DNA of 64,000 nucleotides from positions 62,001 to 126,000 of the forward strand of contig WNWL01000007.1 in NCBI GenBank assembly GCA_009733745.1, in the 5' to 3' direction. The DNA is from Oceanobacillus sp. HTM 045 (GTDB lineage Bacteria > Pseudomonadota > Alphaproteobacteria > Rhodobacterales > Rhodobacteraceae). Made by a program: the position numbers and the translations under genes. Every line of letters starts with the position of its first letter. Within the stretch, counting starts at the first letter, position 1. Below are positions 8,307-16,670 of this stretch, one piece after another. A model generated the notes under the pieces. The model had not been told where the DNA came from. It saw only the letters and a program-made list of their open reading frames with translations, and searched no databases.

Positions 8307-9384
8307 TACCGTGCTGCCCGAAGCCCGCCGGGCGATGGAGATCTGCAACGCCTGCCGCTACTGCGAGGGCTACTGCCCGGTCTTCCCGGCGATGGAGCGG
8401 CGGCGGGTGTTCGCAGATGGCGATCTCGGCCACCTCGCCAATCTCTGCCACAACTGCAAGGGCTGCTGGCACGCCTGCCAGTACGCGCCGCCGCACGAGT
8501 TCGGCATCAACCTGCCGCGGACCTTCGCGGAGCTGCGGGTGGAGACCTACGCGCAGCACGCCTGGCCGGGCGCGCTGGGGCGGCTGTTCGAGCGCAACGG
8601 CTTGTGGGTCTCGCTGGCGACGGCGTTGTCGCTGGGCGCGGTGATGCTGCTCTCGATCCTGCTCACCGGGCCGGGGGTGCTGACCGGCGTGCATACCGGC
8701 GAGGGCTCATTCTACGCGGTGATCCCCTATTGGGTGATGGTGACGCTCGGCAGCGTCACCTTCGGCTACGCGGTGCTGGCGATGGCGATGGGCGCGCGGA
8801 GCTACTGGAAGGCTTCGGGCGGCGGCAGGGTGCGGCTCGGCGACGTGCGCGCCGCGCTGGGTGCCGCGGCCACCGCGCGCCATCTCGGCGGCGCGGGAGA
8901 GGGCTGCAACGACGTGGACGACCGCTTCGCGCAGGGCCGCCGGCACTACCACCTCGCGACCATGTGGGGCTTCCTGCTCTGCTTCGCGGCGACCTCGGTC
9001 GCGACGCTGATGGACCACCTGCTCGGCTGGATCGCGCCCTATAGCTGGTATTCGCTGCCGGTGGTGCTGGGCACCGTGGGCGGCGTGGGGCTGATGATCG
9101 GCACGGCGGGGTTGTTCGCGATCAAGCTGCGGACCGACCCGGAACCGGACGCAAGGCGGCATTTCGGCATGGATTACGCGCTTCTCGCGCTCCTGCACCT
9201 GACGGCGCTGACCGGGCTGGCGCTCCTGTTCTGGCGGCACACCAGCGCGATGGGCGGGCTGCTGGCGATCCATCTCGGCTTCGTGCTCGCGCTCTTCCTC
9301 ACCCTGCCCTATGGCAAGTTCGTGCACGGGGTGTACCGTCTGCTGGCACTGGTGCGGGACGCGGGCGAGAGGAGGGCCGAATGA
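8293..9384 (+). CDS. tcuB: Tricarballylate utilization protein TcuB (iron-sulfur, membrane)
   Basis: A 363-residue protein. The N-terminal domain carries two iron-sulfur motifs, [15 protein letters not shown] and [18 protein letters not shown], the TcuB/CitB pattern. The remainder has about six membrane helices with histidines (for example [31 protein letters not shown]) that could ligate haem or face quinone. Its role is to take electrons from TcuA flavin to the respiratory chain. It overlaps tcuA by 14 bases and the following gene by an ATGA overlap, so the three are translationally coupled. Confidence 0.9.
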   Translation: MSATDTVLPEARRAMEICNACRYCEGYCPVFPAMERRRVFADGDLGHLANLCHNCKGCWHACQYAPPHEFGINLPRTFAELRVETYAQHAWPGALGRLFERNGLWVSLATALSLGAVMLLSILLTGPGVLTGVHTGEGSFYAVIPYWVMVTLGSVTFGYAVLAMAMGARSYWKASGGGRVRLGDVRAALGAAATARHLGGAGEGCNDVDDRFAQGRRHYHLATMWGFLLCFAATSVATLMDHLLGWIAPYSWYSLPVVLGTVGGVGLMIGTAGLFAIKLRTDPEPDARRHFGMDYALLALLHLTALTGLALLFWRHTSAMGGLLAIHLGFVLALFLTLPYGKFVHGVYRLLALVRDAGERRAE

Positions 9385-10361
9385 AAGTTGCAATCCTGGA
9401 TGACTGGTTCGACACGCTGCGCCATTTGCCCTGTTTCACGAAGCTGGACGGGCATGAGGTGACGGTCTGGACCGACCACCTGGAGGAGACGGATGCGCTG
9501 GCGGAGCGGCTGAAGGATGCCGAGGCGCTGGTGCTTTTCCGCGAGCGCACCAGGATCACCGCGCCGCTCCTGGAGAAGCTGCCGAAGCTGCGCCTGATCA
9601 GCCAGCGCAGCGTCTACCCGCATATCGACGTCGCGGCCTGCACCCGGCTCGGGATCGTGCTCTGCTCCAACATGCACTCCGACACGCCCTCCTACGCGGC
9701 GGCGGAGATGACATGGGGGCTGATCCTCGCCGCCATGCGCCAGATCCCGCAGCAGATGAACGCAATAAAGCGCGGCGAATGGCAGATCGGCGTCGGCAGG
9801 ACGCTGCGCGGGCGCACGCTCGGCATCCTCGGATACGGGCGCATCGGCGGCGTCGTTGCCGGCTACGGGCGCGCGTTCGGGATGGATGTTCTGGCCTGGT
9901 CCAACGGCATCGAGGGCCGGAAAAGGGCGGTGGAAGAAGGGGTTACGCTGGCCGAGAGCCAGCGTGACCTGTTCGCGCGCTGCGACGTGGTGACGATTCA
10001 CGTCCGCCTCAAGCCGGAGACGCGCGGCATGGTGACGGCGGAGGATCTCGGCGCGATGAAGCCCTCCGCCCTCTTCGTCAACACCAGCCGGGCGGGGCTC
10101 GTCGCGCCGGGGGCGCTGCTGAAGGCACTGAACGCGGGGCGGCCGGGGATGGCGGCGGTGGACGTGTTCGACACGGAGCCGCTGACGGACCCTGATGACC
10201 CCCTGCTGAGCCACCCGAACCTCGTCGCGACGCCGCATGTGGGCTACGTGACGGAGGACGAGTTCGAGCTGCAGTTCTCGGACATTTTCGACCAGATCGT
10301 GGCCTACGAGGCCGGTGCGCCGATCCATGTCATCAATCCGGAGGCGCTGGGGAAGCGGTGA
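9381..10361 (+). CDS. D-2-hydroxyacid dehydrogenase, NAD-dependent
   Basis: A 326-residue dehydrogenase of the SerA/GyaR family. The nucleotide-binding motif is [20 protein letters not shown], and the catalytic triad can be placed at R237 (NTSRAGL), E266 (VFDTEPL) and H286 (ATPHVGY). It would reversibly convert a 2-keto acid and a D-2-hydroxyacid with NAD(H) in the cytosol. Its ATG overlaps the tcuB stop, so it belongs to the tricarboxylate operon, but no step in known tricarballylate catabolism needs it. It may handle a hydroxylated substrate or by-product; the substrate is unknown. Confidence 0.85.
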   Translation: MKVAILDDWFDTLRHLPCFTKLDGHEVTVWTDHLEETDALAERLKDAEALVLFRERTRITAPLLEKLPKLRLISQRSVYPHIDVAACTRLGIVLCSNMHSDTPSYAAAEMTWGLILAAMRQIPQQMNAIKRGEWQIGVGRTLRGRTLGILGYGRIGGVVAGYGRAFGMDVLAWSNGIEGRKRAVEEGVTLAESQRDLFARCDVVTIHVRLKPETRGMVTAEDLGAMKPSALFVNTSRAGLVAPGALLKALNAGRPGMAAVDVFDTEPLTDPDDPLLSHPNLVATPHVGYVTEDEFELQFSDIFDQIVAYEAGAPIHVINPEALGKR

Positions 10362-10369
10362 CATGACCG

Positions 10370-10394
10370 CCCCGCCGGGATGTCACCGGCGGGG
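10370..10394. terminator. Perfect hairpin between convergent operons
   Basis: CCCCGCCGG at 10370-10378 and CCGGCGGGG at 10386-10394 form a 9-bp stem with a 7-nt loop just after the dehydrogenase stop and ahead of the 3' end of mntR. It is followed by repeated GTGACAC units. There is no T run, so it may act as a bidirectional transcript end rather than a classic intrinsic terminator. Confidence 0.5.
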
Positions 10395-10522
10395 TGACAC
10401 CGGGTGACACCCCAGAAACACCCGTTTCCCGAAACGAACCGCAGGTCACCGCCAGGGGTGAATGTGGTACCTGGATACCCCACGGCTCGCCCTCCCGATC
10501 CCGCCAGATTTCCCGCCGCCGG

Positions 10523-10575
10523 CCACGCGCCGCGGGCGGTTCGCGCGCCACGGGCGGGCGGCCCGGCGCGGCGCG
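10523..10575. repeat. GC-rich repeat unit downstream of mntR (copy A)
   Basis: This segment resembles 15634-15685: both start CCACGCGCCGCGG, contain CGCCACGGGCG and end CCCGGCGCGGCGC. Each copy lies just past the stop codon of a minus-strand gene (mntR here), which suggests a shared 3' end or terminator-like element rather than coding sequence. Confidence 0.5.
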
Positions 10576-10586
10576 TCGAGCGGCGC

Positions 10587-11045
10587 CTACTCGCTCTCGG
10601 AGACGACCTTGCGGAATACCTCCAGCGTCTCCTCCGAGACGTGGTGCTCGATGCCCTCTGCGTCGACCTCGGCGGTTGCGGGGGAGACGCCGACGGCGAC
10701 GAGGAATCGCACCACGATCCGGTGCCGCTCGCGGCAGGATTCGGCGAGCTGCTGGCCTTCTTCGGTGAGGAAGATCGCGCGGTAGGGCTTGGAAGTGACG
10801 TAGCCGTCGCGCTCCAGCCGCTTGATGGTGCTGTTCACCGTCGCGGCGGTCACGCCGAATCGCTCGGCGAGCGAGACCGCCCGTGCCTCGCCCTCCTCCT
10901 CGATCAGGTCGGCGATCAGCTCGACATAGTCCTCCGCCACCTCGCGGGCATGGGCCTCGCGCACGCGGGCGAAGTTCTCGGCATGCGCGTCCGTGGGAGG
11001 CAGCGGCGCCTGTGCCGTGCTGTCGGAAGGGTCGTCGCTGCTCAT
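10587..11045 (-). CDS. mntR: Manganese-responsive regulator MntR (DtxR family)
   Basis: A 152-residue DtxR-family repressor. The winged helix reads VSLAERFGVTAATVNSTIKR, followed by the wing LERDGYVTSKPYRAIFLTEEG, and the metal-dependent dimerisation helices contain EVDAEGIEHHVSEETLE with the clustered E/H ligands. It lacks a C-terminal SH3 domain, as MntR proteins do. The divergent transporter operon carries a matching MntR box. ATG 11045 is taken as start; a GTG two codons upstream (11051) is an alternative and sits at a better distance from an AGGA. Function: shuts off Mn uptake when Mn is plentiful. Confidence 0.88.
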   Translation of the reverse strand: MSSDDPSDSTAQAPLPPTDAHAENFARVREAHAREVAEDYVELIADLIEEEGEARAVSLAERFGVTAATVNSTIKRLERDGYVTSKPYRAIFLTEEGQQLAESCRERHRIVVRFLVAVGVSPATAEVDAEGIEHHVSEETLEVFRKVVSESE

Positions 11046-11111
11046 GCCCACAGGGTCCTGGACGGGGGTGAAAACGGAGCCAAGTCCATAGCAACAGCCG
11101 GGGCGGAACGC

Positions 11112-11133
11112 AAACTTAGCCTTGACTAACTTT
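11112..11133. promoter_or_regulatory. MntR box with overlapping promoter of the metal ABC transporter
   Basis: A 22-bp imperfect palindrome with outer arms AAACTTAGC and CTAACTTT closely follows the enterobacterial MntR box pattern (AAACATAGC ... GCTATGTTT). A TTGACT -35 element (11122-11127) lies inside it, with AACTAT 18 bases downstream as a possible -10, so bound MntR would block the polymerase. It lies between mntR and the divergent binding-protein gene and could control both. Confidence 0.75.
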
Positions 11134-11197
11134 CACAGAGCGACCAACTATCGTCAGAACCTGCTAAGGAACCCTGCCCAGCCAAGGAGTCGCAGCA

Positions 11198-12190
11198 TTG
11201 GGTAAGAGAGCGATCTTCTCCGGAGTAACGCGCCGCGCCGCCCTGGCCGCGGCCGTCGCCCTGCCCTTCGCTGCGCCGCTGGCGGCCGCGCCCGCGCTGG
11301 CCGCCGAGCCGATCAAGGTGGTCGCCACCACCTCGATGATCGCCGATGCCGCCCGGGTGATCGGCGGCGAGCGGGTCGAGGTGACGGCGCTGATGGGCCC
11401 GGGCGTGGACCCGCATGCCTACCGGCAGACCCGGTCCGATATCGTGGCGATGACCCGCGCCGACCTGGTGCTCTGGCACGGGCTCTACCTCGAGGCGCAG
11501 CTGGAGGAATTCATGCACGGCCTCGCGGAGAAGCGCCGCGTGGTCGCGGTGGGCGAGTCGGTCCCGGCGGACCTGCTGATGGCGCATGACGACTACGAGA
11601 ACCGCTACGACCCGCATGTCTGGATGGACCCGGACCTGTGGTCCCACGTCCTGCACGGCGTGCGCGACGCGCTGGTCGAGGCCGACCCGGAGGGCGAGGC
11701 GGTCTACTCGGCCAACACCGCGGCCTACCTGGAGGAGGCCGCGGCGCTCGGCTCCTATGCCCGCGGGGCGCTGGCGACGGTGCCGGACACGCGCCGGGCG
11801 CTGGTCACGGCGCATGACGCCTTCCGCTATTTCGGCCGGGCCTACGGCTTCGAGGTGATCGGCATCCAGGGCATCTCGACCGAGTCCGAGGCCGGGCTGA
11901 AGCGGATCGAGGAACTGGTCGACCTGCTGGTCGAGCGCGGAATCACCGCCGTCTTCGTGGAAAGCTCGGTTTCCGACCGCAACGTGCGCGCGCTGATCGA
12001 GGGTGCAGCGGCGCGGGGCCACGAGGTCGCCATCGGCGGCGAGCTCTATTCCGACGCGATGGGCAAGCCCGGCACCTACGAGGGCACCTGGCTCGGCATG
12101 ATCGACCACAACGTCACCACCATCTCCCGCGCGCTGGGCGGCGCGGCCCCGGAGCGGGGCCGGCTGGGCCGCCTGTCGTCGGAAAGCTGA
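11198..12190 (+). CDS. Metal ABC transporter substrate-binding protein (TroA/MntA type)
   Basis: A 330-residue periplasmic protein of the cluster A-I (ZnuA/TroA/PsaA) family. It has a long export signal with a twin-arginine-like TRRAALAA and cleavage near residue 36. Predicted metal ligands are H73 (DPHAY), H140 (DPHVW), H206 (TAHDAFRYFG) and D286 (LYSDAMG). The third ligand is histidine as in TroA/ZnuA, whereas Mn-specific PsaA/MntC proteins have glutamate there, so zinc binding is possible too. The MntR box upstream points to manganese. The start is TTG at 11198, chosen because AAGGAG lies 8 bases ahead and no ATG fits the signal peptide. Confidence 0.85.
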   Translation: MGKRAIFSGVTRRAALAAAVALPFAAPLAAAPALAAEPIKVVATTSMIADAARVIGGERVEVTALMGPGVDPHAYRQTRSDIVAMTRADLVLWHGLYLEAQLEEFMHGLAEKRRVVAVGESVPADLLMAHDDYENRYDPHVWMDPDLWSHVLHGVRDALVEADPEGEAVYSANTAAYLEEAAALGSYARGALATVPDTRRALVTAHDAFRYFGRAYGFEVIGIQGISTESEAGLKRIEELVDLLVERGITAVFVESSVSDRNVRALIEGAAARGHEVAIGGELYSDAMGKPGTYEGTWLGMIDHNVTTISRALGGAAPERGRLGRLSSES

Positions 12191-12223
12191 TGCAACCAAC
12201 CGGACACGGACCCCGTTGACGCC

Positions 12224-13033
12224 ATGATGACCGCAGAACTGATCGCAAGGGACGGACGCCTGATCACCACGCCGCAGGCGGAGGACGCCGCGCTGACCGT
12301 GCGCGGGCTCACCGTCTCCTACGGCGCGAAGCCGGCCGTCTTCTCGGTGGACGCGACCTTCCCGGCCGGTTCCATGACAGCCATCGTCGGGCCGAACGGC
12401 GCGGGCAAGTCGACCTTCCTCAAGGGCCTGCTCGGGATCGAGACGCCGCTCTCGGGCGAGGTGCGGGTGTTCGGCCGCACGATGGGCCGGGCGCGGCGCG
12501 ACATCGCCTACGTCCCGCAGCGGGCCAGCGTGGACTGGGACTTCCCCGCCCGGGTGATCGACGTGGTGGAGATGGGGCTCTACGGCGAGCTGGGCCTGCT
12601 CCGCTTCGTCACGCGCGGGCACCGCGAGAAGGCGATGGCCGCGCTCGACCGGGTCGGCATGGCGGATTTCGCCGAGCGCCAGATCGGCCAGCTTTCCGGC
12701 GGGCAGCAGCAGCGGGTGTTCCTCGCCCGCGCGCTGGCGCAGGAGGCGCGGATCTACCTGCTGGACGAGCCCTTCGCCGGCGTCGACGCCGCGACCGAGC
12801 GGGCCATCGTCGAGGTGCTGCGGCTGCTGCGCGCCGAGGGGCGGACGGTGGTGGCGGTGCATCACGACCTCTCGACCGTTGGCGACTATTTCGACCGGGT
12901 GCTGCTGCTCAACGTGCGCCGGATCGCCGAGGGCGCGCTGGCCGAGGCCTTCACCCCGCAGAACCTGCAGGCGGCCTATGGCGGGCGGCTGGCGGCGACG
13001 CAGATCGACGAGCTGAGGCTCGGCGCGGGCTGA
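12224..13033 (+). CDS. Metal ABC transporter ATP-binding protein (TroB/MntB type)
   Basis: A 269-residue ATPase. Walker A is [10 protein letters not shown], the Q-loop is [13 protein letters not shown] (a wording typical of Mn/Zn importers), the signature is LSGGQQQRV, and Walker B is [12 protein letters not shown] followed by the H-loop VHHDL. It powers uptake through the two permeases encoded next, 4 and about 1,230 bases downstream. Two ATGs in a row (12224, 12227) make the start ambiguous by one codon, and the Shine-Dalgarno is weak, suggesting coupling to the upstream gene. Confidence 0.92.
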   Translation: MMTAELIARDGRLITTPQAEDAALTVRGLTVSYGAKPAVFSVDATFPAGSMTAIVGPNGAGKSTFLKGLLGIETPLSGEVRVFGRTMGRARRDIAYVPQRASVDWDFPARVIDVVEMGLYGELGLLRFVTRGHREKAMAALDRVGMADFAERQIGQLSGGQQQRVFLARALAQEARIYLLDEPFAGVDAATERAIVEVLRLLRAEGRTVVAVHHDLSTVGDYFDRVLLLNVRRIAEGALAEAFTPQNLQAAYGGRLAATQIDELRLGAG

Positions 13034-13037
13034 TCCC

Positions 13038-14249
13038 ATGCAATGGTCGGACTTCCTGGCCGCGCTCACCTTCCAGGCGGGCTACAACAGCGCGCTGGTG
13101 GCGCTGGGCGCGCTGCTGCTCGGGCTGGCGGCGGGCGGGACCGGCACCTTCGTCTTCCTGCGCAAGCGCGCGCTGGTCTCCGACGCGGTGAGCCACGCCA
13201 CCCTGCCGGGGGTGGGGCTGGCCTTCCTCCTGATGGTCGCGCTCGGCGGCGAGGGGCGCTGGCTGCCGGGGCTGATCCTCGGCTCGGCGCTCTCGGCGGC
13301 GCTCGGTCTGGTGCTGGTGCAGGCGATGGTGTCGCGCACGCGGCTGTCGGAGGACGCGGCGATCGGCGCGGTGCTGTCGGTCTTCTTCGGGCTCGGGATC
13401 GTGCTGCTGACGGTGATCCAGACCATGGCATCGGGGCGGCAGGCGGGGCTCGAGTCTTTCCTGCTCGGCTCCACGGCGGGGATGCTGCGGAGCGAGGCGG
13501 TGACCATCGCCGTGGCCGCGGCCGTCGCGGCGCTCCTTCTCTTCGCGTTCCGCCGCCCGATGACGCTGGTCGCCTTCGACCCCGGCTACGCCGCGGCGCG
13601 GGGGACGGCGGTGAACCGGGTCGATCTCGGCATCATGGGGCTGGCGCTGATCGTCACGGTGATCGGGCTGAAGGTGGTCGGGCTGATCCTGATCGTCGCC
13701 ATGCTGATCATCCCGCCGGTGATCGCGCGGTTCTGGACCGACCGGGTGGACGCGATGGTGCTGATCGCGGCGGCGGTCGGCGGGGTGTCGGGCTGGGTCG
13801 GGACGGCGATCTCCGCCTCCGCCGCCGACATGCCGACCGGGCCGATCATCGTGCTGGTGGCGTTCGGGCTCTTCGTGCTGTCGCTGCTGCTCTCGCCGGC
13901 GCGCGGGGTGCTGGCCTCGGCGCTGCGCTACCGCCGCTTCCAGGAGCGGGTGCACCGCCGCCAGGGGCTGCTGGCGATGGCACGGGCGGAGCCGATCCAC
14001 GACCGGCTGACGCTGCGCGTGCTGCGCCGGGCCGGGCTGATCCGCGCCGACGGGGTGGCGACGGAGGCGGGCCGGGCCGCGGTGGCCGCGGCGGCGCTGG
14101 ACGAGGCGCGCTGGGCCCATGTGCGGCGGACCGATCCGGGCGACCCGGTGCTGGAGCGCTATGACGGGCTGACCGCGCTCGACGACCTGCTGACCCGCGA
14201 CCAGCTTTCCGACATCGACCGGGCGATGCCCGGGCCGGGAATCGCGTAG
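13038..14249 (+). CDS. Metal ABC transporter permease with DtxR-like C-terminal tail (TroC type)
   Basis: A 403-residue ABC-3 family permease. Residues 1 to about 295 hold eight to nine membrane helices, including FVFLRKRALVSDAVSHATLP near the start, the family hallmark. Ordinary permeases of this family end near 290 residues; here about 105 extra cytoplasmic residues follow, with LRRAGLIRADGVATEAGRAA, which resembles a winged-helix segment, and a C-terminal LLTRDQLSDIDRAM like DtxR dimerisation helices. Similar tails occur in TroC/YtgC permeases. The tail may sense metal or interact with MntR; that is inference. Confidence 0.85.
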   Translation: MQWSDFLAALTFQAGYNSALVALGALLLGLAAGGTGTFVFLRKRALVSDAVSHATLPGVGLAFLLMVALGGEGRWLPGLILGSALSAALGLVLVQAMVSRTRLSEDAAIGAVLSVFFGLGIVLLTVIQTMASGRQAGLESFLLGSTAGMLRSEAVTIAVAAAVAALLLFAFRRPMTLVAFDPGYAAARGTAVNRVDLGIMGLALIVTVIGLKVVGLILIVAMLIIPPVIARFWTDRVDAMVLIAAAVGGVSGWVGTAISASAADMPTGPIIVLVAFGLFVLSLLLSPARGVLASALRYRRFQERVHRRQGLLAMARAEPIHDRLTLRVLRRAGLIRADGVATEAGRAAVAAAALDEARWAHVRRTDPGDPVLERYDGLTALDDLLTRDQLSDIDRAMPGPGIA

Positions 14250-14259
14250 GGGGCGGGCG

Positions 14260-15183
14260 ATGGGCCTGGAATTCCTGCAGCTCTCGCTTGCGCCGCTCCT
14301 GATCGGGGTGCTGGCGGCGGTGGCCTGCGCGCTGCCGGGCAATTTCCTCGTGCTGCGGCGGCAGGCGCTGATCGGCGACGCGATCAGCCACGTGGTCCTG
14401 CCCGGCATCATCGCCGCCTTCCTGCTGACCGGCACGGTCTCGGCCTGGCCGATGATGATCGGCGCGGCGGGCGCGGCGGTGATCTCGGTGGCGCTGATCG
14501 AGCTGGTGCGCCGCCTCGGCCGGGTCGAGCCGGGCGCGGCGATGGGGCTGGTCTTCACCACCATGTTCGCCGGCGGGGTGCTGCTGCTGGAGCAGTCGGA
14601 CACCTCCGGGGTCCATCTCGACGTGGAGCACGCGCTCTACGGCAACCTGGAGAGCCTGATCTGGATCGACGCGGAGGGCTGGGGCTCGCTGCTCGACACC
14701 GGGGCGCTGGCCGGGCTGCCGCCGCAGGTGGCGCGGCTCGCCATCGTGCTGGCGGGGCTGGTGGCCTTCCTCTGGCTGTTCTGGCGGCCGCTGGCGATCT
14801 CGACCTTCGACCCCGGCTTCGCGCAGTCGGTCGGGATCCGCAACGGGCCGCTCGGCTTCGCGCTGGTGACGGCGACGGCCGTCGCGGCGGTGGCCGCGTT
14901 CGACGCGGTCGGCTCGATCATCGTCATCGCCATGTTCGTCTGCCCCCCCGCCGCGGCCCGGCTGATGACCAACCGGCTGGGCCGGCAGGTGGCATGGTCG
15001 GTGGGCTTTGCGGTGGTCTCGGCGGTGCTCGGCTACGTGCTGGCAGGCTACGGGCCGCTCTGGCTGGGCGCGGCCAACTCGGTGAGCGCCGCGGGCATGA
15101 TCGCCACCGTCTCCGGCCTGATCCTCGCCGCGGCCTGCGTGCTCGGCCCGCAGCGGAAGCGGACGGGAGAGGCGGCGGCCTGA
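14260..15183 (+). CDS. Metal ABC transporter permease (TroD type)
   Basis: A 307-residue ABC-3 permease, the second half of the membrane channel. It shows LPGNFLVLRRQALIGDAISH near residues 25-45, the same hallmark as its partner, and about nine hydrophobic segments ending in QRKRTGEAAA, with no regulatory tail. It follows the first permease by 10 bases with a GGGCGGG-type leader, so all four transporter genes form one operon. The operon is followed by the two-copy repeat region. Confidence 0.92.
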   Translation: MGLEFLQLSLAPLLIGVLAAVACALPGNFLVLRRQALIGDAISHVVLPGIIAAFLLTGTVSAWPMMIGAAGAAVISVALIELVRRLGRVEPGAAMGLVFTTMFAGGVLLLEQSDTSGVHLDVEHALYGNLESLIWIDAEGWGSLLDTGALAGLPPQVARLAIVLAGLVAFLWLFWRPLAISTFDPGFAQSVGIRNGPLGFALVTATAVAAVAAFDAVGSIIVIAMFVCPPAAARLMTNRLGRQVAWSVGFAVVSAVLGYVLAGYGPLWLGAANSVSAAGMIATVSGLILAAACVLGPQRKRTGEAAA

Positions 15184-15196
15184 GGGTTTTTCGGGG

Positions 15197-15360
15197 CTGA
15201 GCGCGGAGGGCAACGTCCGGCCCTGGTCGGGCGTGGTGCGTGGTTGGGTTTGTTTGGTTTATGGCTGCTTCCCCTCCCGTGATCCGGGCCATTTGCAGCG
15301 TTGCAAAACGCCCGGCCTGGGGGAGGGCCGGACGTGGATTGGGCTGGTCGCGCGTGCCGT
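15197..15360 (+). repeat. 165-bp dispersed repeat, copy 1
   Basis: Starts CTGAGCGCGGAGGG, holds GGTTTATGG at 15256-15264 and CCCCTCCCG, and ends with an imperfect hairpin (ACGCCCGGCC ... GGGCCGGACGT) and a GGCTGGTCGCG tail. It lies directly behind the metal-transporter operon, in the same order and spacing of blocks as copies 2 and 3. No open frame is shared by the copies, so it is non-coding. Confidence 0.8.
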
Positions 15361-15430
15361 GGCCGAAGCTGCGCGCCGTGCCTCGCGTGCCACCTTGAAG
15401 CGGGCAGTGCAACGTCACCTTGGCTCGAAC

Positions 15431-15595
15431 CTGAGCGCGGAGGGACATGACCGGCCCTGGACGGGCGTGGTGCGTGGTGGGGGACTGCTTGGTTTATGGT
15501 CGCAACCCCTCCCGCCCTCCAAGCCATTTGCAGCGTCAGAGAACGCCCGGCCCCGGGGAGGGCCGGGCGTGGCCCGGGCTGATCGCGTGGGCTGA
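15431..15595 (+). repeat. 165-bp dispersed repeat, copy 2
   Basis: Begins with the same CTGAGCGCGGAGGG as copy 1, about 70 bases after copy 1 ends. GGTTTATGG is at 15491-15499. The terminal hairpin is perfect here: ACGCCCGGCCC (15543-15553), a 6-nt loop, and GGGCCGGGCGT (15560-15570). The two tandem copies and the space around them account for the gene-free region 15184-15690. Confidence 0.8.
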
Positions 15596-15633
15596 CGGTG
15601 CGGCGGTGTCCCGCCAAGGATCGCAAGAACCAG

Positions 15634-15685
15634 CCACGCGCCGCGGTCGGGCCGCTCGCCACGGGCGCAGCGCCCGGCGCGGCGC
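15634..15685. repeat. GC-rich repeat unit downstream of the phosphotransferase gene (copy B)
   Basis: Matches 10523-10575 in its outer blocks (CCACGCGCCGCGG and CCCGGCGCGGCGC) and contains the small hairpin CGGGCG-cag-CGCCCG. It sits six bases beyond the stop of the minus-strand gene at 15691, the same place copy A holds relative to mntR. Confidence 0.5.
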
Positions 15686-15690
15686 TCTGT

Positions 15691-16578
15691 TCAGAAGCGC
15701 GCGCGGTAGCTGGCCAGCACACCGTCCAGCGCGTCGAGATTTTCCTGGGTGTAGGCAACGTAGTCCGCCCCCGGCGCGTCGAGATGCAGCTCGCTCACCA
15801 TGCTCCACATCGCCTCGCGGAGCAGCGAGGCGCATTGCATGGCGGCGTGGGCCCGCAACACCTCCGGCCCCGGCGGCGTGCCGAAATAGGCGGTGAGCAG
15901 GTCCGCCGCCTCGCCGTCGGAGAACCCGGCATTGGACGCCGCCCCGGCGAGGTCGAACATCGCGGTGCCGAAGCCGGCATACTCGAAGTCGATCAGCCAG
16001 AGCCGCGATCCGTCGTCGAGGAAATTGGCCGGCAGCAGGTCGTGATGGCCGAACACCACCGGCAGCGGCACCTGTGCGGCCTCCATCTCCGCGGCCAGCG
16101 CGAGAAACTCGGGCAGGCGCGGCGCCATCCGGCTGCCGCCCGCCTCCAGCGTGCGGGCATAGTCGCGGATGACGTGGAAGACCCAGAATATCCGTCCCGC
16201 CCCGGACACCTCCGCCGGCATGGCGCGGTGAAAGCGGGAGATCACCTCCGCCACGCGGCCGAGATTGGCGCGCACGTCCTCCGGCCCGAAGGTGCGCGCC
16301 TCGATGAAGCGCGAGACCATCACGCCGGCGCCGGTGAACACCACCTCGGGCGCGAGCCCGGCGGCATGGGCGGCGCGGGCGGCCATCGCCTCGTGGGCGC
16401 GGCTGACATGGTGCACGGGATAGTCCTGCCCGAAGCGCACCACGTAGCGCACCGCGCCGTCGCTCACCACGTAGCTCTCGTTCGAGAGCCCGCCCTCCAG
16501 CGGCTCCCAGCGCACCGCGCCCTGCCAGACCGGCAGCGCCGCGATCCGCGCGCCGGGGTCATCGTTTCCGTCGTTCAC
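15691..16578 (-). CDS. Choline/ethanolamine kinase-like phosphotransferase
   Basis: A 295-residue protein kinase-like enzyme of the aminoglycoside phosphotransferase/choline kinase superfamily. The N-lobe has EPLEGGLSNESYVV (nucleotide loop) and YVVRFG with the following basic residues; the catalytic loop is FGHHDLLPANFLDD, with the Brenner pattern HxDxxxxN, and the metal-binding IDFEYAGFG follows. The SNESY wording and the IDFEY motif favour choline or ethanolamine kinase over antibiotic resistance kinases. It would phosphorylate a small amino alcohol with ATP in the cytosol, for phospholipid or surface-sugar decoration. No operon partner is evident. Confidence 0.82.
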   Translation of the reverse strand: MNDGNDDPGARIAALPVWQGAVRWEPLEGGLSNESYVVSDGAVRYVVRFGQDYPVHHVSRAHEAMAARAAHAAGLAPEVVFTGAGVMVSRFIEARTFGPEDVRANLGRVAEVISRFHRAMPAEVSGAGRIFWVFHVIRDYARTLEAGGSRMAPRLPEFLALAAEMEAAQVPLPVVFGHHDLLPANFLDDGSRLWLIDFEYAGFGTAMFDLAGAASNAGFSDGEAADLLTAYFGTPPGPEVLRAHAAMQCASLLREAMWSMVSELHLDAPGADYVAYTQENLDALDGVLASYRARF

Positions 16579-16670
16579 CAGTTGTCCCGCCCTGCCCGTT
16601 CACCAGTGGCGGAAGGGTGCGCAATCGTCCGGCGCAATGTCAATTCACCCGGCCGGGATAGCCTTGACGG

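Noticed and set aside
10362-10450. Repeated GTGACAC words as an operator array
   Set aside because: They lie after the stop codons of two convergent genes, away from any promoter, and are partly the flanks of the GC hairpin.
15184-15690. CRISPR array or insertion sequence as the source of the repeats
   Set aside because: The repeats are about 165 bp with no regular spacers, no cas genes and no transposase or terminal inverted repeats flanking a gene.
15233-15896. Open frames across the tandem repeat region
   Set aside because: The frames are not shared between the repeat copies, carry no motif and have no ribosome sites; the region is better explained as non-coding repeats.
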